A model generated the notes under the pieces. That model saw only the letters and a program-made list of their open reading frames with translations. It was not told the DNA's origin and made no database searches. This document shows, in pieces, positions 1 through 5,792 of a stretch of DNA of 5,816 nucleotides. Positions within the stretch are counted from its first letter, which is position 1. Each line of letters opens with the position of its first letter. The translations under genes and the position numbers were made by a program. This stretch comes from Chthonomonas sp. UBA2391 (GTDB lineage: Bacteria > Armatimonadota > Fimbriimonadia > Fimbriimonadales > Fimbriimonadaceae): the NCBI GenBank assembly GCA_002343825.1, contig DDSL01000032.1:1078-6893 (forward strand), written 5' to 3'.

Positions 1-31
1 GCGTACTGGCCAGAAGAAGTACGGTGATCAT
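1..31 (-). CDS. Partial CDS, N-terminus of a putative exported or membrane protein
   Basis: Only the first ten codons lie in the window. On the minus strand an ATG at 31-29 opens the peptide MITVLLLAST and runs off the left edge without a stop. The peptide is hydrophobic from residue 2, as at the start of a signal peptide or transmembrane helix, although it has no positive charge near the N-terminus. A G-rich stretch directly before the ATG, and a second copy 14 bp further up, could act as ribosome-binding sequence. It starts 33 nt after the stop of the preceding gene on the same strand, with no terminator between, so it may be the last visible member of the hsp20-lon operon. The function cannot be told. 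Ten codons could be open by chance, so this is a tentative call. Confidence 0.4.
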   Translation of the reverse strand, partial: MITVLLLAST

Positions 32-32
32 C

Positions 33-57
33 CCCCCGATTGTACGCCCCCGATTGT
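33..57. repeat. 11-bp direct repeat, 14-bp period
   Basis: CCCCCGATTGT occurs at 33-43 and again at 47-57, separated by ACG. On the minus strand it reads ACAATCGGGGG twice, immediately upstream of the putative start codon at 31. The repeat fills most of the gap between the membrane-protein gene (stop at 65-67) and the partial CDS. It could be a small tandem duplication of a G-rich ribosome-binding region, or an operator half-site pair. The repeat itself is directly visible; its role is not known. Confidence 0.7.
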
Positions 58-64
58 TAAGAAA

Positions 65-925
65 TCAGATATCGACAACGTTGTCGTAGCTGCGGATTTC
101 GGTGCGGAAGAGCAGCCAGATCACCAAGCCAGCTAGCGCGAGAGCCGCGAGAAATCCGACAAGGCCGACGGGGCCGCCAAACTGGAGCAGAGCGATCACC
201 GCCACCAGCAGGGCCGCTCCAATCAACACCCAACTGACCAAGAGTCGCCCCGTGAACTGGGCCTTGAGGTTCTTTCCACGGAATTGCTCGACCAGATAGG
301 GAGCCTGGCACCGCTGGCAGCTCAGCGTCCCGACTGGGTTCATATAGCCGCATTTGCACTTGATGGGTTGGCCGCGCTTGGGGTCTGTGTAGCGACGCTT
401 CCATTGGTTCATCCGATACTCTTCCTCTTTATAGAGGTCGCGCGGACTCCGGTTTCTCAGCGGGTCGAGGTTCTGGCTCAACCCATTCAACGTGTTCTCG
501 GCAATGACGATGGCGTGTCCATCGAGGCCGAGGTTATACAGGGCCTCGGCCAGTTGAAAGTAGGCGGGGACGGCTTCGGGCCGCTCATACACGGCTTGGT
601 AGGCGCGCTCGAGCTTTTGGACGTCGATGGCGTGGAAGTCGGCCCGCGCGAGTTGCCCCTGGGCATAGGGCATAAGGGCAAACAGCGTGATCGCGATCGC
701 GATCATGGCGATGGCCACCGTATCGCTGGGGACAATCAGGAAGAAGATCCAATACCCGACCAGGGCGCCCATCGCGAGCAACCCCTGCCAGAGCTCCACC
801 TCTCCGAGCAAAAGCCAATGGATGCACTTGAGAATCCCCAAACCAAAGAGGGGAATCGTGATCAGGGTCAGAAAGAAACGCGGGATCGCATCGAGATTCG
901 CGTAACTGGCTTGCAAGAACTCCAT
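65..925 (-). CDS. Membrane protein with helical (TPR-like) region and zinc-ribbon motif
   Basis: A 286-residue protein that I do not recognise as a named family. Hydrophobic segments lie at about residues 16-40, 46-64 and 68-86, followed by a soluble stretch (about 90-225) and two more membrane segments (about 228-248 and 252-273). Within the soluble part, residues 103-150 are amphipathic helices with an A-Y-x-x-L-A-E-A-L-Y-N-L-G pattern resembling one TPR-type repeat. Cysteines 190, 192, 203 and 206 form a CxC-x10-CxxC arrangement that looks like a zinc ribbon. The N-terminal half may anchor a cytosolic metal-binding domain at the membrane. The ATG at 925 lies 12 nt after the lon stop, and AGGGG overlapping that stop could serve as its ribosome-binding site, so it is probably co-transcribed with lon. 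A role in membrane protein quality control is only suggested by position. That the gene is real is fairly sure; its function is unknown. Confidence 0.85.
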   Translation of the reverse strand: MEFLQASYANLDAIPRFFLTLITIPLFGLGILKCIHWLLLGEVELWQGLLAMGALVGYWIFFLIVPSDTVAIAMIAIAITLFALMPYAQGQLARADFHAIDVQKLERAYQAVYERPEAVPAYFQLAEALYNLGLDGHAIVIAENTLNGLSQNLDPLRNRSPRDLYKEEEYRMNQWKRRYTDPKRGQPIKCKCGYMNPVGTLSCQRCQAPYLVEQFRGKNLKAQFTGRLLVSWVLIGAALLVAVIALLQFGGPVGLVGFLAALALAGLVIWLLFRTEIRSYDNVVDI

Positions 926-937
926 GGGATCAATCCC

Positions 938-3406
938 CTAGACGGATTTGCGCGCTCGTTTGGTTTTGCGTGCCGTCTCTCCAAAGGCGTGTCGGAACAC
1001 CTCGGCGGCTTCTCGAACGAAGTGGACCTCCAACTGATCGCGGATCTCGCCGGGGATCTCTTCCCAGTAGTCCTTGCGATTTTCTTCGGGCAGCAGCACG
1101 ACGCGGACTCCCGCACGGTGGGCGGCCAGGACTTTCTCCTTGATCCCTCCGACGGGCAAAACTTGGCCAGTGAGGGTCATCTCGCCGGTCATCGCGAGCT
1201 TGGGCCGAATCGTCTTGCCGGTATAGAGGCTGCAGAGGGCGGTGAACATCGTGACTCCCGCGCTGGGTCCATCTTTGGGTACGGCCCCGGCCGGCACGTG
1301 GACGTGGACCTCTTGCTTTTCCCAAGCCTCGGGGGCGATCCCATAGGCTTCGCTGTGAGTCCGGAGGTAGCTCATGGCCGTCATCACGCTCTCGCGCATG
1401 ACGTCGCCGAGTTGGCCGGTCAGGGTGAGCTTGCGCTCTCCGGGCATCAGACTCGATTCGATGAAGACGACGTCGCCTCCGACCGGGGTCCAGACCAGGC
1501 CGACGGCAATTCCCGGCTTGAGCAGGCGCTCTTCGACCTCGTCGTGCAGGTAGCGCGGGGCACCCAGGGCTTCTTGGATGAAGGCATTGTTGATGGTGAT
1601 CTTGGAAGTCCGCCCCTCGGCTACCTTGAGGGTCGCCTTGCGCAGAACCCCCGCCACCTCACGCTCCAGGTTGCGGACGCCGGCCTCACGGGTGTAGTGC
1701 CGCACAAGAGAACGCAGGGCGTCTTGCTTCCAGGCGATTTTGCTGGGCTTGAGGCCGTGTTCTTCGATCTGCTTCGGGATCAAGTGCCTCCGTGCGATCT
1801 CGGCCTTTTCTTCCTCGGTATAGCCGCCAAGCTCGATGATTTCCATCCGGTCTCGGAGCGGAGCGGGGATGGTGTCCAGCCGGTTCGCGGTCGTGATGAA
1901 GAAGACACGGCTTAGATCGAACGGTGTATCGAGGTAGTGATCGCGGAAGCTGTTGTTCTGCTCCGGATCCAGGACCTCTAGAAGGGCCGACGCGGGGTCT
2001 CCGCGGAAGTCGCTCCCGAGCTTGTCGATCTCATCGAGAACGAAGACTGGGTTGTGGCTCTCCGCGCGGCGCAGGCCTTGCATGATCTGGCCGGGGAGGG
2101 CGCCGATGTAGGTCCGGCGGTGGCCCCGGATCTCTGCCTCGTCTCGCATTCCTCCCAACGAGATGCGCACAAACTTGCGGCCCATCGCGGTGGCAATACT
2201 CCGTCCGAGGGAGGTCTTCCCAACGCCTGGAGGGCCGGCAAAGCAGAGGATCGGCTGCCGCACGCTGGCCGTGCCCTTCACTTTTCGGACGGCGAGAAAC
2301 TCGACGATCCGCTGCTTGATCTTTTCGAGTCCGAAGTGCTCCTCATCCAGGACTCGGCGGACTTCGTCGAGTTCCAGGTGGTCCTCGGTGCTGAGGTTCC
2401 AGGGTAGGTTGGCCATGGTGTCCACATAGGTCCGGGCTACGGTGTATTCGGGCGAGCCGGGATTCATCCGGCGCAGGCGGTCATATTCGCGATCGACCTC
2501 TCTGAGGGCTTCCGCGGGGAGCTTGGCCGCGTCGATCTTTCGCCGCAGATCTTCGAGCTCTTCGGCCCGGTCGTCGCTCTCGCCGAGTTCTCGCTGGATG
2601 GCCTTGAGTTGTTCTCGCAGATAGTATTCGCGTTGGCTCTTGCTGAGCTCGGCGCTGACCTCGCTGTGGACTTTGGTCGTGAGTTCCAGCACCCGTACCT
2701 CTCGGCTGAGCATCTCGAGCAGAAGCCGCATCCGGGGGATGATTTCCAGGGTCTCTAGTACCCGCTGTTTGTCCTCTACGGAGAGGTTCATGTGAGCCGC
2801 GACGAGGTCGGCCATGACGTTGACTTCGGTGACGGCTGATGTCAGAGTGCGCAGCTCTTCGGGAAGATTGGGGCTGAGGCGGACGGCTTGCTCGAACATC
2901 GCCGAGACTGACCGCTTGAGGGCCTCAATCTCTTCGCCTTTGTCGGCGGGAAGTTCAGGCTCCTCAATCAGTTCGATCCGGGCCTTGAGATACGGCTCAT
3001 TTTGGACCCACTCGACGACTCGGAACCGGCTGACCCCCTGGACGATGAGCCGAACCGCGTCGGGCATCTTGACCAAGGTCCGGATGATGACGGCGCAACC
3101 CCAGTCGAAGAGGTCCTCTTGGCCGGGCTGATCGATGTGAGGCTTGCGTTGGGCCAGGACGCCGATGACGCGGACTCCTTCACCGACACTATCGTCGATG
3201 AGTTGGACGCTGGACTCCCGTGCCACGCTGAGCGGGGCGATCAACATCGGATAGATGACCGAATCCCGGAGTGGGAGAAGGCTGAGGATTTCGGGGATAT
3301 CGGGCTTGGATTCGACGTCGTCGTCTTCAGGAAGAATCGGATCGGACGGCGTCTCTAGTTGGACCTCATCCTCAGGTAACTCCAGCGTGGGTTTGTAATC
3401 GCTCAT
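938..3406 (-). CDS. lon: ATP-dependent endopeptidase La (Lon protease, LonA type)
   Basis: Full-length Lon, 822 residues, a cytosolic AAA+ protease that unfolds and degrades damaged and some regulatory proteins. Order of domains: an acidic N-terminal extension (1-38), the LON substrate-binding domain (about 40-240, starting with LLPLRDSVIYP), a helical/coiled-coil linker (about 245-320), the AAA+ ATPase with Walker A GPPGVGKT (391-398) and Walker B VFVLDEID (454-461), and a C-terminal S16 protease domain. The catalytic dyad is Ser715 in KDGPSAG and Lys758 in GGIKEK, with the same 43-residue spacing as I recall for E. coli Lon (S679/K722). The tail is basic (KTKRARK). No frameshift or lost residue is seen. 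Its ATG directly follows the hsp20 stop with only weak Shine-Dalgarno sequence (AAAAGA) inside hsp20, so translation is probably coupled. This linear LonA lacks the long N-terminal membrane segments of LonB. Identification is secure. Confidence 0.98.
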   Translation of the reverse strand: MSDYKPTLELPEDEVQLETPSDPILPEDDDVESKPDIPEILSLLPLRDSVIYPMLIAPLSVARESSVQLIDDSVGEGVRVIGVLAQRKPHIDQPGQEDLFDWGCAVIIRTLVKMPDAVRLIVQGVSRFRVVEWVQNEPYLKARIELIEEPELPADKGEEIEALKRSVSAMFEQAVRLSPNLPEELRTLTSAVTEVNVMADLVAAHMNLSVEDKQRVLETLEIIPRMRLLLEMLSREVRVLELTTKVHSEVSAELSKSQREYYLREQLKAIQRELGESDDRAEELEDLRRKIDAAKLPAEALREVDREYDRLRRMNPGSPEYTVARTYVDTMANLPWNLSTEDHLELDEVRRVLDEEHFGLEKIKQRIVEFLAVRKVKGTASVRQPILCFAGPPGVGKTSLGRSIATAMGRKFVRISLGGMRDEAEIRGHRRTYIGALPGQIMQGLRRAESHNPVFVLDEIDKLGSDFRGDPASALLEVLDPEQNNSFRDHYLDTPFDLSRVFFITTANRLDTIPAPLRDRMEIIELGGYTEEEKAEIARRHLIPKQIEEHGLKPSKIAWKQDALRSLVRHYTREAGVRNLEREVAGVLRKATLKVAEGRTSKITINNAFIQEALGAPRYLHDEVEERLLKPGIAVGLVWTPVGGDVVFIESSLMPGERKLTLTGQLGDVMRESVMTAMSYLRTHSEAYGIAPEAWEKQEVHVHVPAGAVPKDGPSAGVTMFTALCSLYTGKTIRPKLAMTGEMTLTGQVLPVGGIKEKVLAAHRAGVRVVLLPEENRKDYWEEIPGEIRDQLEVHFVREAAEVFRHAFGETARKTKRARKSV

Positions 3407-3865
3407 TTAAATCTTTTGAATCTTTATGGTTCGACGCACTGCAAAGGAGGACTGTGCGCCGACCTTGGGCAAAACGATCGTCAGAAGGCCGTCACGGCAC
3501 TCCGCCGTCATGTTTTCGAGGTCCCATTCTCTTTCCGGAAGTTCGATACTCCGCTCAAAATCACCATAGAAGATTTCGAGCAGGTGGGCGCCGCGGGGCT
3601 TTTCGAGTCGAATGGGATTGGGGCGTTTTCCTTTGAGGGCGAGGGTGTTTCGCTCAGCATCCACCGTGATGCGGAGCTCTTCGGGGCGCACCCCGGCCAG
3701 CTCGACGCGCAGCAAAAGGAGATCCTCACTTTCCAGCAAATCTACGTTGGGCTCCCACCCCCGGTTGCGGGCGACCTTTGGGGCGTTGGGCAATATCTCT
3801 TCACTGAGCTTTTGGAGCTCAGCGCCAACCTGCCAAAGCCATTGGTCGAGATCACGGCGAGCCAT
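3407..3865 (-). CDS. hsp20: Small heat-shock protein, Hsp20/alpha-crystallin family
   Basis: A 152-residue ATP-independent holdase that binds unfolding proteins and holds them for refolding or proteolysis. A short N-terminal arm (1-36, MARRDLDQWLW onward) precedes the alpha-crystallin domain (about 37-134), seen in WEPNVDLLESEDLLLLRVEL, AGVRPEELRITVD, the GDFERSIELP strand and the family signature DGLLTIVLPK (125-134). The C-terminal tail carries an I-x-I motif (I147-K-I149) that normally locks neighbouring subunits in the oligomer. The reading frame stays open upstream through the terminator into the tRNA gene, so ATG 3865 is chosen: it is the first plausible start after the terminator. No good Shine-Dalgarno sequence precedes it (the upstream bases are pyrimidine-rich CTCCTTC). 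The TAA stop abuts the lon ATG. Pairing with Lon fits a hold-then-degrade unit. No CIRCE element or clear sigma-32 promoter is seen. Confidence 0.93.
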   Translation of the reverse strand: MARRDLDQWLWQVGAELQKLSEEILPNAPKVARNRGWEPNVDLLESEDLLLLRVELAGVRPEELRITVDAERNTLALKGKRPNPIRLEKPRGAHLLEIFYGDFERSIELPEREWDLENMTAECRDGLLTIVLPKVGAQSSFAVRRTIKIQKI

Positions 3866-3887
3866 AGTGCTGAAGGAGCTTGTACCC

Positions 3888-3921
3888 CGAAAAGACAAAG
3901 AGCCGACCGAGGTCGGCTCTT
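3888..3921 (-). terminator. Intrinsic terminator after tRNA-Gly
   Basis: Positions 3898-3908 (AAGAGCCGACC) and 3911-3921 (GGTCGGCTCTT) are perfect inverted copies, 11 bp with 2 nt between. In RNA this would be about a 10-bp stem closed by a tetraloop. Read on the minus strand the stem is followed by TTTGTCTTTT, the expected T-rich tail. It starts 13 nt after the tRNA CCA end and therefore should end the tRNA transcript. On the plus strand no T-tract follows, so it works in the minus direction. It also lies only 32 nt upstream of the hsp20 start codon. Confidence 0.88.
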
Positions 3922-3934
3922 GCTTCGAATCTTC

Positions 3935-4009
3935 TGGAGCGGGAGACGAGATTCGAACCCGCGACCCTCTCGTTGGCAACGAGATGCTCTACCACTGAGC
4001 TACTCCCGC
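3935..4009 (-). tRNA. tRNA-Gly (anticodon GCC), CCA encoded
   Basis: The minus strand folds as a complete cloverleaf. The acceptor stem is GCGGGAG (4009-4003) with CTCCCGC (3945-3939), then discriminator T at 3938 and an encoded CCA at 3937-3935. The D-arm is GCTC-AGTGGTA-GAGC. The anticodon arm is TCTCG-TTGCCAA-CGAGA with anticodon GCC at 3977-3975. The variable loop has 5 nt, and the T-arm is GCGGG-TTCGAAT-CTCGT with two G-U pairs. Anticodon GCC reads glycine codons GGC and GGU, the major glycine codons in a GC-rich genome. It is served by its own promoter (4048-4020) and terminator (3921-3888). The length of 75 nt with CCA is normal. No duplicated tRNA 3' end elsewhere in the window suggests use as an integration site. 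Confidence 0.98.
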
Positions 4010-4019
4010 GAGTAGGGAG

Positions 4020-4048
4020 GTTATACCACGTTTGTTCGGCGTTGACAA
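4020..4048 (-). promoter_or_regulatory. Sigma-70-type promoter of tRNA-Gly
   Basis: On the minus strand TTGTCA (4048-4043, 5 of 6 to consensus) and TATAAC (4025-4020, 5 of 6) are separated by exactly 17 bp. The mature tRNA 5' end lies only 10 nt after the -10 box, so the expected start point leaves a leader of just a few nucleotides. The promoter occupies the 46-bp gap between the DUF5658-like gene and the tRNA. It is the only convincing promoter I can see in the window and could also feed hsp20-lon by readthrough. Confidence 0.85.
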
Positions 4049-4055
4049 GATGGGT

Positions 4056-4397
4056 CTAGCTCGCGGCAAAAAACCATGCGCACCAGATGAAAAGATAGGC
4101 CGCGCAGCCGAACCAGCAGGCCCGAGTCGCGAACCTTTGGTTGGTCGGATAGTGCTTGGCGATGAGGAGCCAAGCTAGCCCTAGGGTCATTCCCTTGACG
4201 GCGGCGAAGAGCCATTCGCTGGCCTCGATGATCGGCCGCATGAGGGGGTTCAGTTCGACGATGAGCCCGTGGTGATGGAGAACTGCAGTCGAAACCAAGT
4301 CGACGAACCCGATCAGAAGGAGCACCGCGAGGGCCGGGGTAGGGAAGAGTTCGCGCAGGGTGGGGACTCGGAGTCGGATCGTTACTTCTCTGTTCAC
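4056..4397 (-). CDS. Small three-helix membrane protein, DUF5658-like
   Basis: A 113-residue integral membrane protein. Hydrophobic helices lie at about residues 20-40, 62-81 and 91-111. Polar residues are placed in or near them: Asp33 (GFVDLVST), the E-L-N-P motif (48-51) and Lys68 before helix 2. This D...ELNP...K pattern is what I recall for the DUF5658 family, which has no known function; the match is from memory. The GTG at 4397 is chosen because AAGGAG (4413-4408) stands 10 nt before it. It overlaps the end of the PBP4-like gene by 4 bp (GTGA), so the two are almost certainly translated from one mRNA. That suggests, but does not show, a role at the envelope. No terminator is seen between its TAG stop and the tRNA promoter. 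Confidence 0.85.
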   Translation of the reverse strand: MNREVTIRLRVPTLRELFPTPALAVLLLIGFVDLVSTAVLHHHGLIVELNPLMRPIIEASEWLFAAVKGMTLGLAWLLIAKHYPTNQRFATRACWFGCAAYLFIWCAWFFAAS

Positions 4398-5668
4398 GGG
4401 GTCTTGGCTCCTTCGATTAACCCCACTATCTTATCAATCCATTCGCGCTGCGCCAAGGCCGTAGCCCCGCTATTGTTAACAAGAATCGCGAAAACCCGCA
4501 ATCTTCCCGAAGCATCTGTGACATACCCGGTAAGTGTTGTGACTCGGCGCAGAGTTCCGGTTTTTCCGTGGATGGAGGAGCCCGCCAGTCGGGTGCGGAG
4601 AGTGCCTTCGCCGGGTTCGGCCAAAGCCTTGCGGTACTCCTCGGCCCAGGGCTGACTCCGGGCCCAGACGAGGCAGTCGACGAGTCCCCGTGCGGTCACG
4701 AGGTTGCCCCGGCTCAGGCCACTCCCGTCCTCGACCTTAGCTGGCGGTCCCTGCCAGCGGACGACTTCCTGCAGAAACTTCTCGGCCTGGTCGCTGGCAT
4801 AAGTCCACGGGGATTCACTCGGTAACTCGCCGTCCCGATTGGCCCCCATCAGCAACAAGTTCTCGGCGAAGAGGTTGTCGCTGGGTTCCAAGCACCGCTT
4901 GGCCAGATCCATCATTCGCGGGCCGACTTGGATATGGTCGGGCGTGCGGGTGGGGGTGTGGAACTCGGGGACGTGGAGCCGGCCCAAAAATCGCGCGGCG
5001 GCTTTGTGGGGTTCTCGGAGGGCGAAGGCTTCAATCAATCCGTCTTGGGCCGGAGGCTTTCCCGTCACCCGAACCCGTGAACCCCAGTAGTTGTACTGGG
5101 CTCGGGCCGCCCGCTCGTTGGCCGTCAGCAAGAGCTCGACGCCAAGCTCTTCTGGCAAGGGTTCGACTTGGCCCCCTTTGGCTCGGACCTCGAAGCTGCC
5201 TCGGTCGAGGGTGAAGGCGCTCACCGGAGCGGCGTATCGGTTCGGAAGATCGCCGACTTCCCAACTCGGATGGGTGCCCGGGTTATAGGCTTGGCGCAGA
5301 TGCACAACCTCGGCTTGGCCGCCGAGCTTGTCACGAATCTCGCGCAAGAGGGCGGTCGTGAAGGTCGGATCGCCTGGCGCGTCGATCGTCACTGAATCCT
5401 TGTCGCGCCAAAAGCGGGTTTGGGGTTGGTGATTGGGCCCCAGTCGCCACAGCGCATAGAGCGTTGCGATCACCTTTTGGGTGCTCGCGGGGATCAGTCG
5501 GCGCTCGGGGTTGAATTCAAAGACCGGATTGCCGCCGTCATCGGCAACAAGGATGCCCACGCTGGCCCCCTGAAGGATGGGGTCCTTTAGGTGCGCCTCG
5601 ATTCGGGTCTGAAGGCCGGCATCGGGAGCCTGCATGCCGAGGATGAGAAGGGCGGAGGTCAACATCAT
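4394..5668 (-). CDS. dacB: D-alanyl-D-alanine carboxypeptidase/endopeptidase, PBP4 (peptidase S13) family
   Basis: A 424-residue class C low-molecular-mass penicillin-binding protein that trims or cuts peptide cross-links of peptidoglycan outside the cytoplasmic membrane. All three serine-acyl-enzyme motifs are present: S62-T-Q-K65, S263-D-N265 and K369-T-G371. Family-typical stretches APGDPTF (after the first motif) and EDGSGLSRGNLVTA (before the third) support S13 rather than S11 or beta-lactamase. The gap between the SxxK and SxN motifs, about 200 residues, is rather shorter than the roughly 245 I recall for E. coli PBP4, so the inserted domains may be reduced. Start ATG 5668 (a second ATG follows at 5665) gives MMLTSALLILGMQA, a short signal-like segment without a basic n-region. 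A GTG at 5725 would add 19 polar residues and has no ribosome-binding site. The Shine-Dalgarno signal is also weak at 5668, so the start is uncertain. It overlaps the next gene by 4 bp. Confidence 0.93.
   Translation of the reverse strand: MMLTSALLILGMQAPDAGLQTRIEAHLKDPILQGASVGILVADDGGNPVFEFNPERRLIPASTQKVIATLYALWRLGPNHQPQTRFWRDKDSVTIDAPGDPTFTTALLREIRDKLGGQAEVVHLRQAYNPGTHPSWEVGDLPNRYAAPVSAFTLDRGSFEVRAKGGQVEPLPEELGVELLLTANERAARAQYNYWGSRVRVTGKPPAQDGLIEAFALREPHKAAARFLGRLHVPEFHTPTRTPDHIQVGPRMMDLAKRCLEPSDNLFAENLLLMGANRDGELPSESPWTYASDQAEKFLQEVVRWQGPPAKVEDGSGLSRGNLVTARGLVDCLVWARSQPWAEEYRKALAEPGEGTLRTRLAGSSIHGKTGTLRRVTTLTGYVTDASGRLRVFAILVNNSGATALAQREWIDKIVGLIEGAKTP
4408..4413 (-). promoter_or_regulatory. 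Ribosome-binding site deciding the GTG start at 4397
   Basis: AAGGAG on the minus strand, 10 nt before GTG 4397, lies inside the 3' end of the upstream PBP4-like gene. It is the clearest Shine-Dalgarno sequence in the window and supports the non-ATG start of the small membrane protein, together with the GTGA stop/start overlap. Confidence 0.7.
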
Positions 5669-5792
5669 GGGCGCTTCGGACGTTCTTACCTCAAAATCGT
5701 CTGCCCTCCCGAGACGGTGGGTCACAGCTTGGGTAGTACCGCGCGCGGCTTACACTGCCACGGACGGTGTGCTTTCTAAGGTGAGCTTCTAG
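5669..5792. other. Upstream region of the PBP4-like gene, no gene seen
   Basis: This 124-bp stretch has no convincing coding sequence on either strand apart from the unlikely GTG-start extension of the PBP4-like gene. It holds a 10-bp palindrome CCGCGCGCGG at 5739-5748. I could not find a -35/-10 pair with good match and spacing for the minus-strand gene, although a promoter is expected here. GAGGT on the minus strand lies about 20 nt before ATG 5668, too far to be an ordinary ribosome-binding site. Confidence 0.5.

Noticed and set aside
284..1915. 543-codon open frame on the plus strand antisense to lon and the downstream gene
   Set aside because: It is opposite strong coding sequence of Lon with all catalytic motifs; long antisense frames are expected in GC-rich genes. 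The translation shows no recognisable domain and spans two genes.
3866..3979. N-terminal extension of the Hsp20 frame up to an ATG at 3979
   Set aside because: The extension would start inside the tRNA anticodon arm and read through the tRNA and terminator; the Hsp20 homology begins after ATG 3865.
3935..4009. tRNA-Gly as an integration site for a mobile element
   Set aside because: No repeated tRNA fragment, integrase or foreign-looking genes are seen nearby; the flanking genes are housekeeping or envelope genes.
3416..4015. 199-codon plus-strand open frame across hsp20 and the tRNA
   Set aside because: It is the complement of hsp20 and tRNA-Gly; no family resemblance, and its end encodes the reverse of the tRNA.
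4042..4047. Perfect TTGACA -35 box on the plus strand
   Set aside because: No -10 box at suitable spacing follows and no plus-strand gene exists downstream; it is a by-product of the near-palindromic minus-strand -35 region.
5669..5725. GTG start at 5725 for the PBP4-like protein
   Set aside because: No ribosome-binding site precedes it, and it would put 19 polar residues before the signal-like segment. ATG 5668 is more likely, though not certain.
5739..5748. CCGCGCGCGG palindrome as an operator
   Set aside because: A low-complexity GC alternation is easily found by chance in GC-rich DNA, and no promoter elements were found around it.
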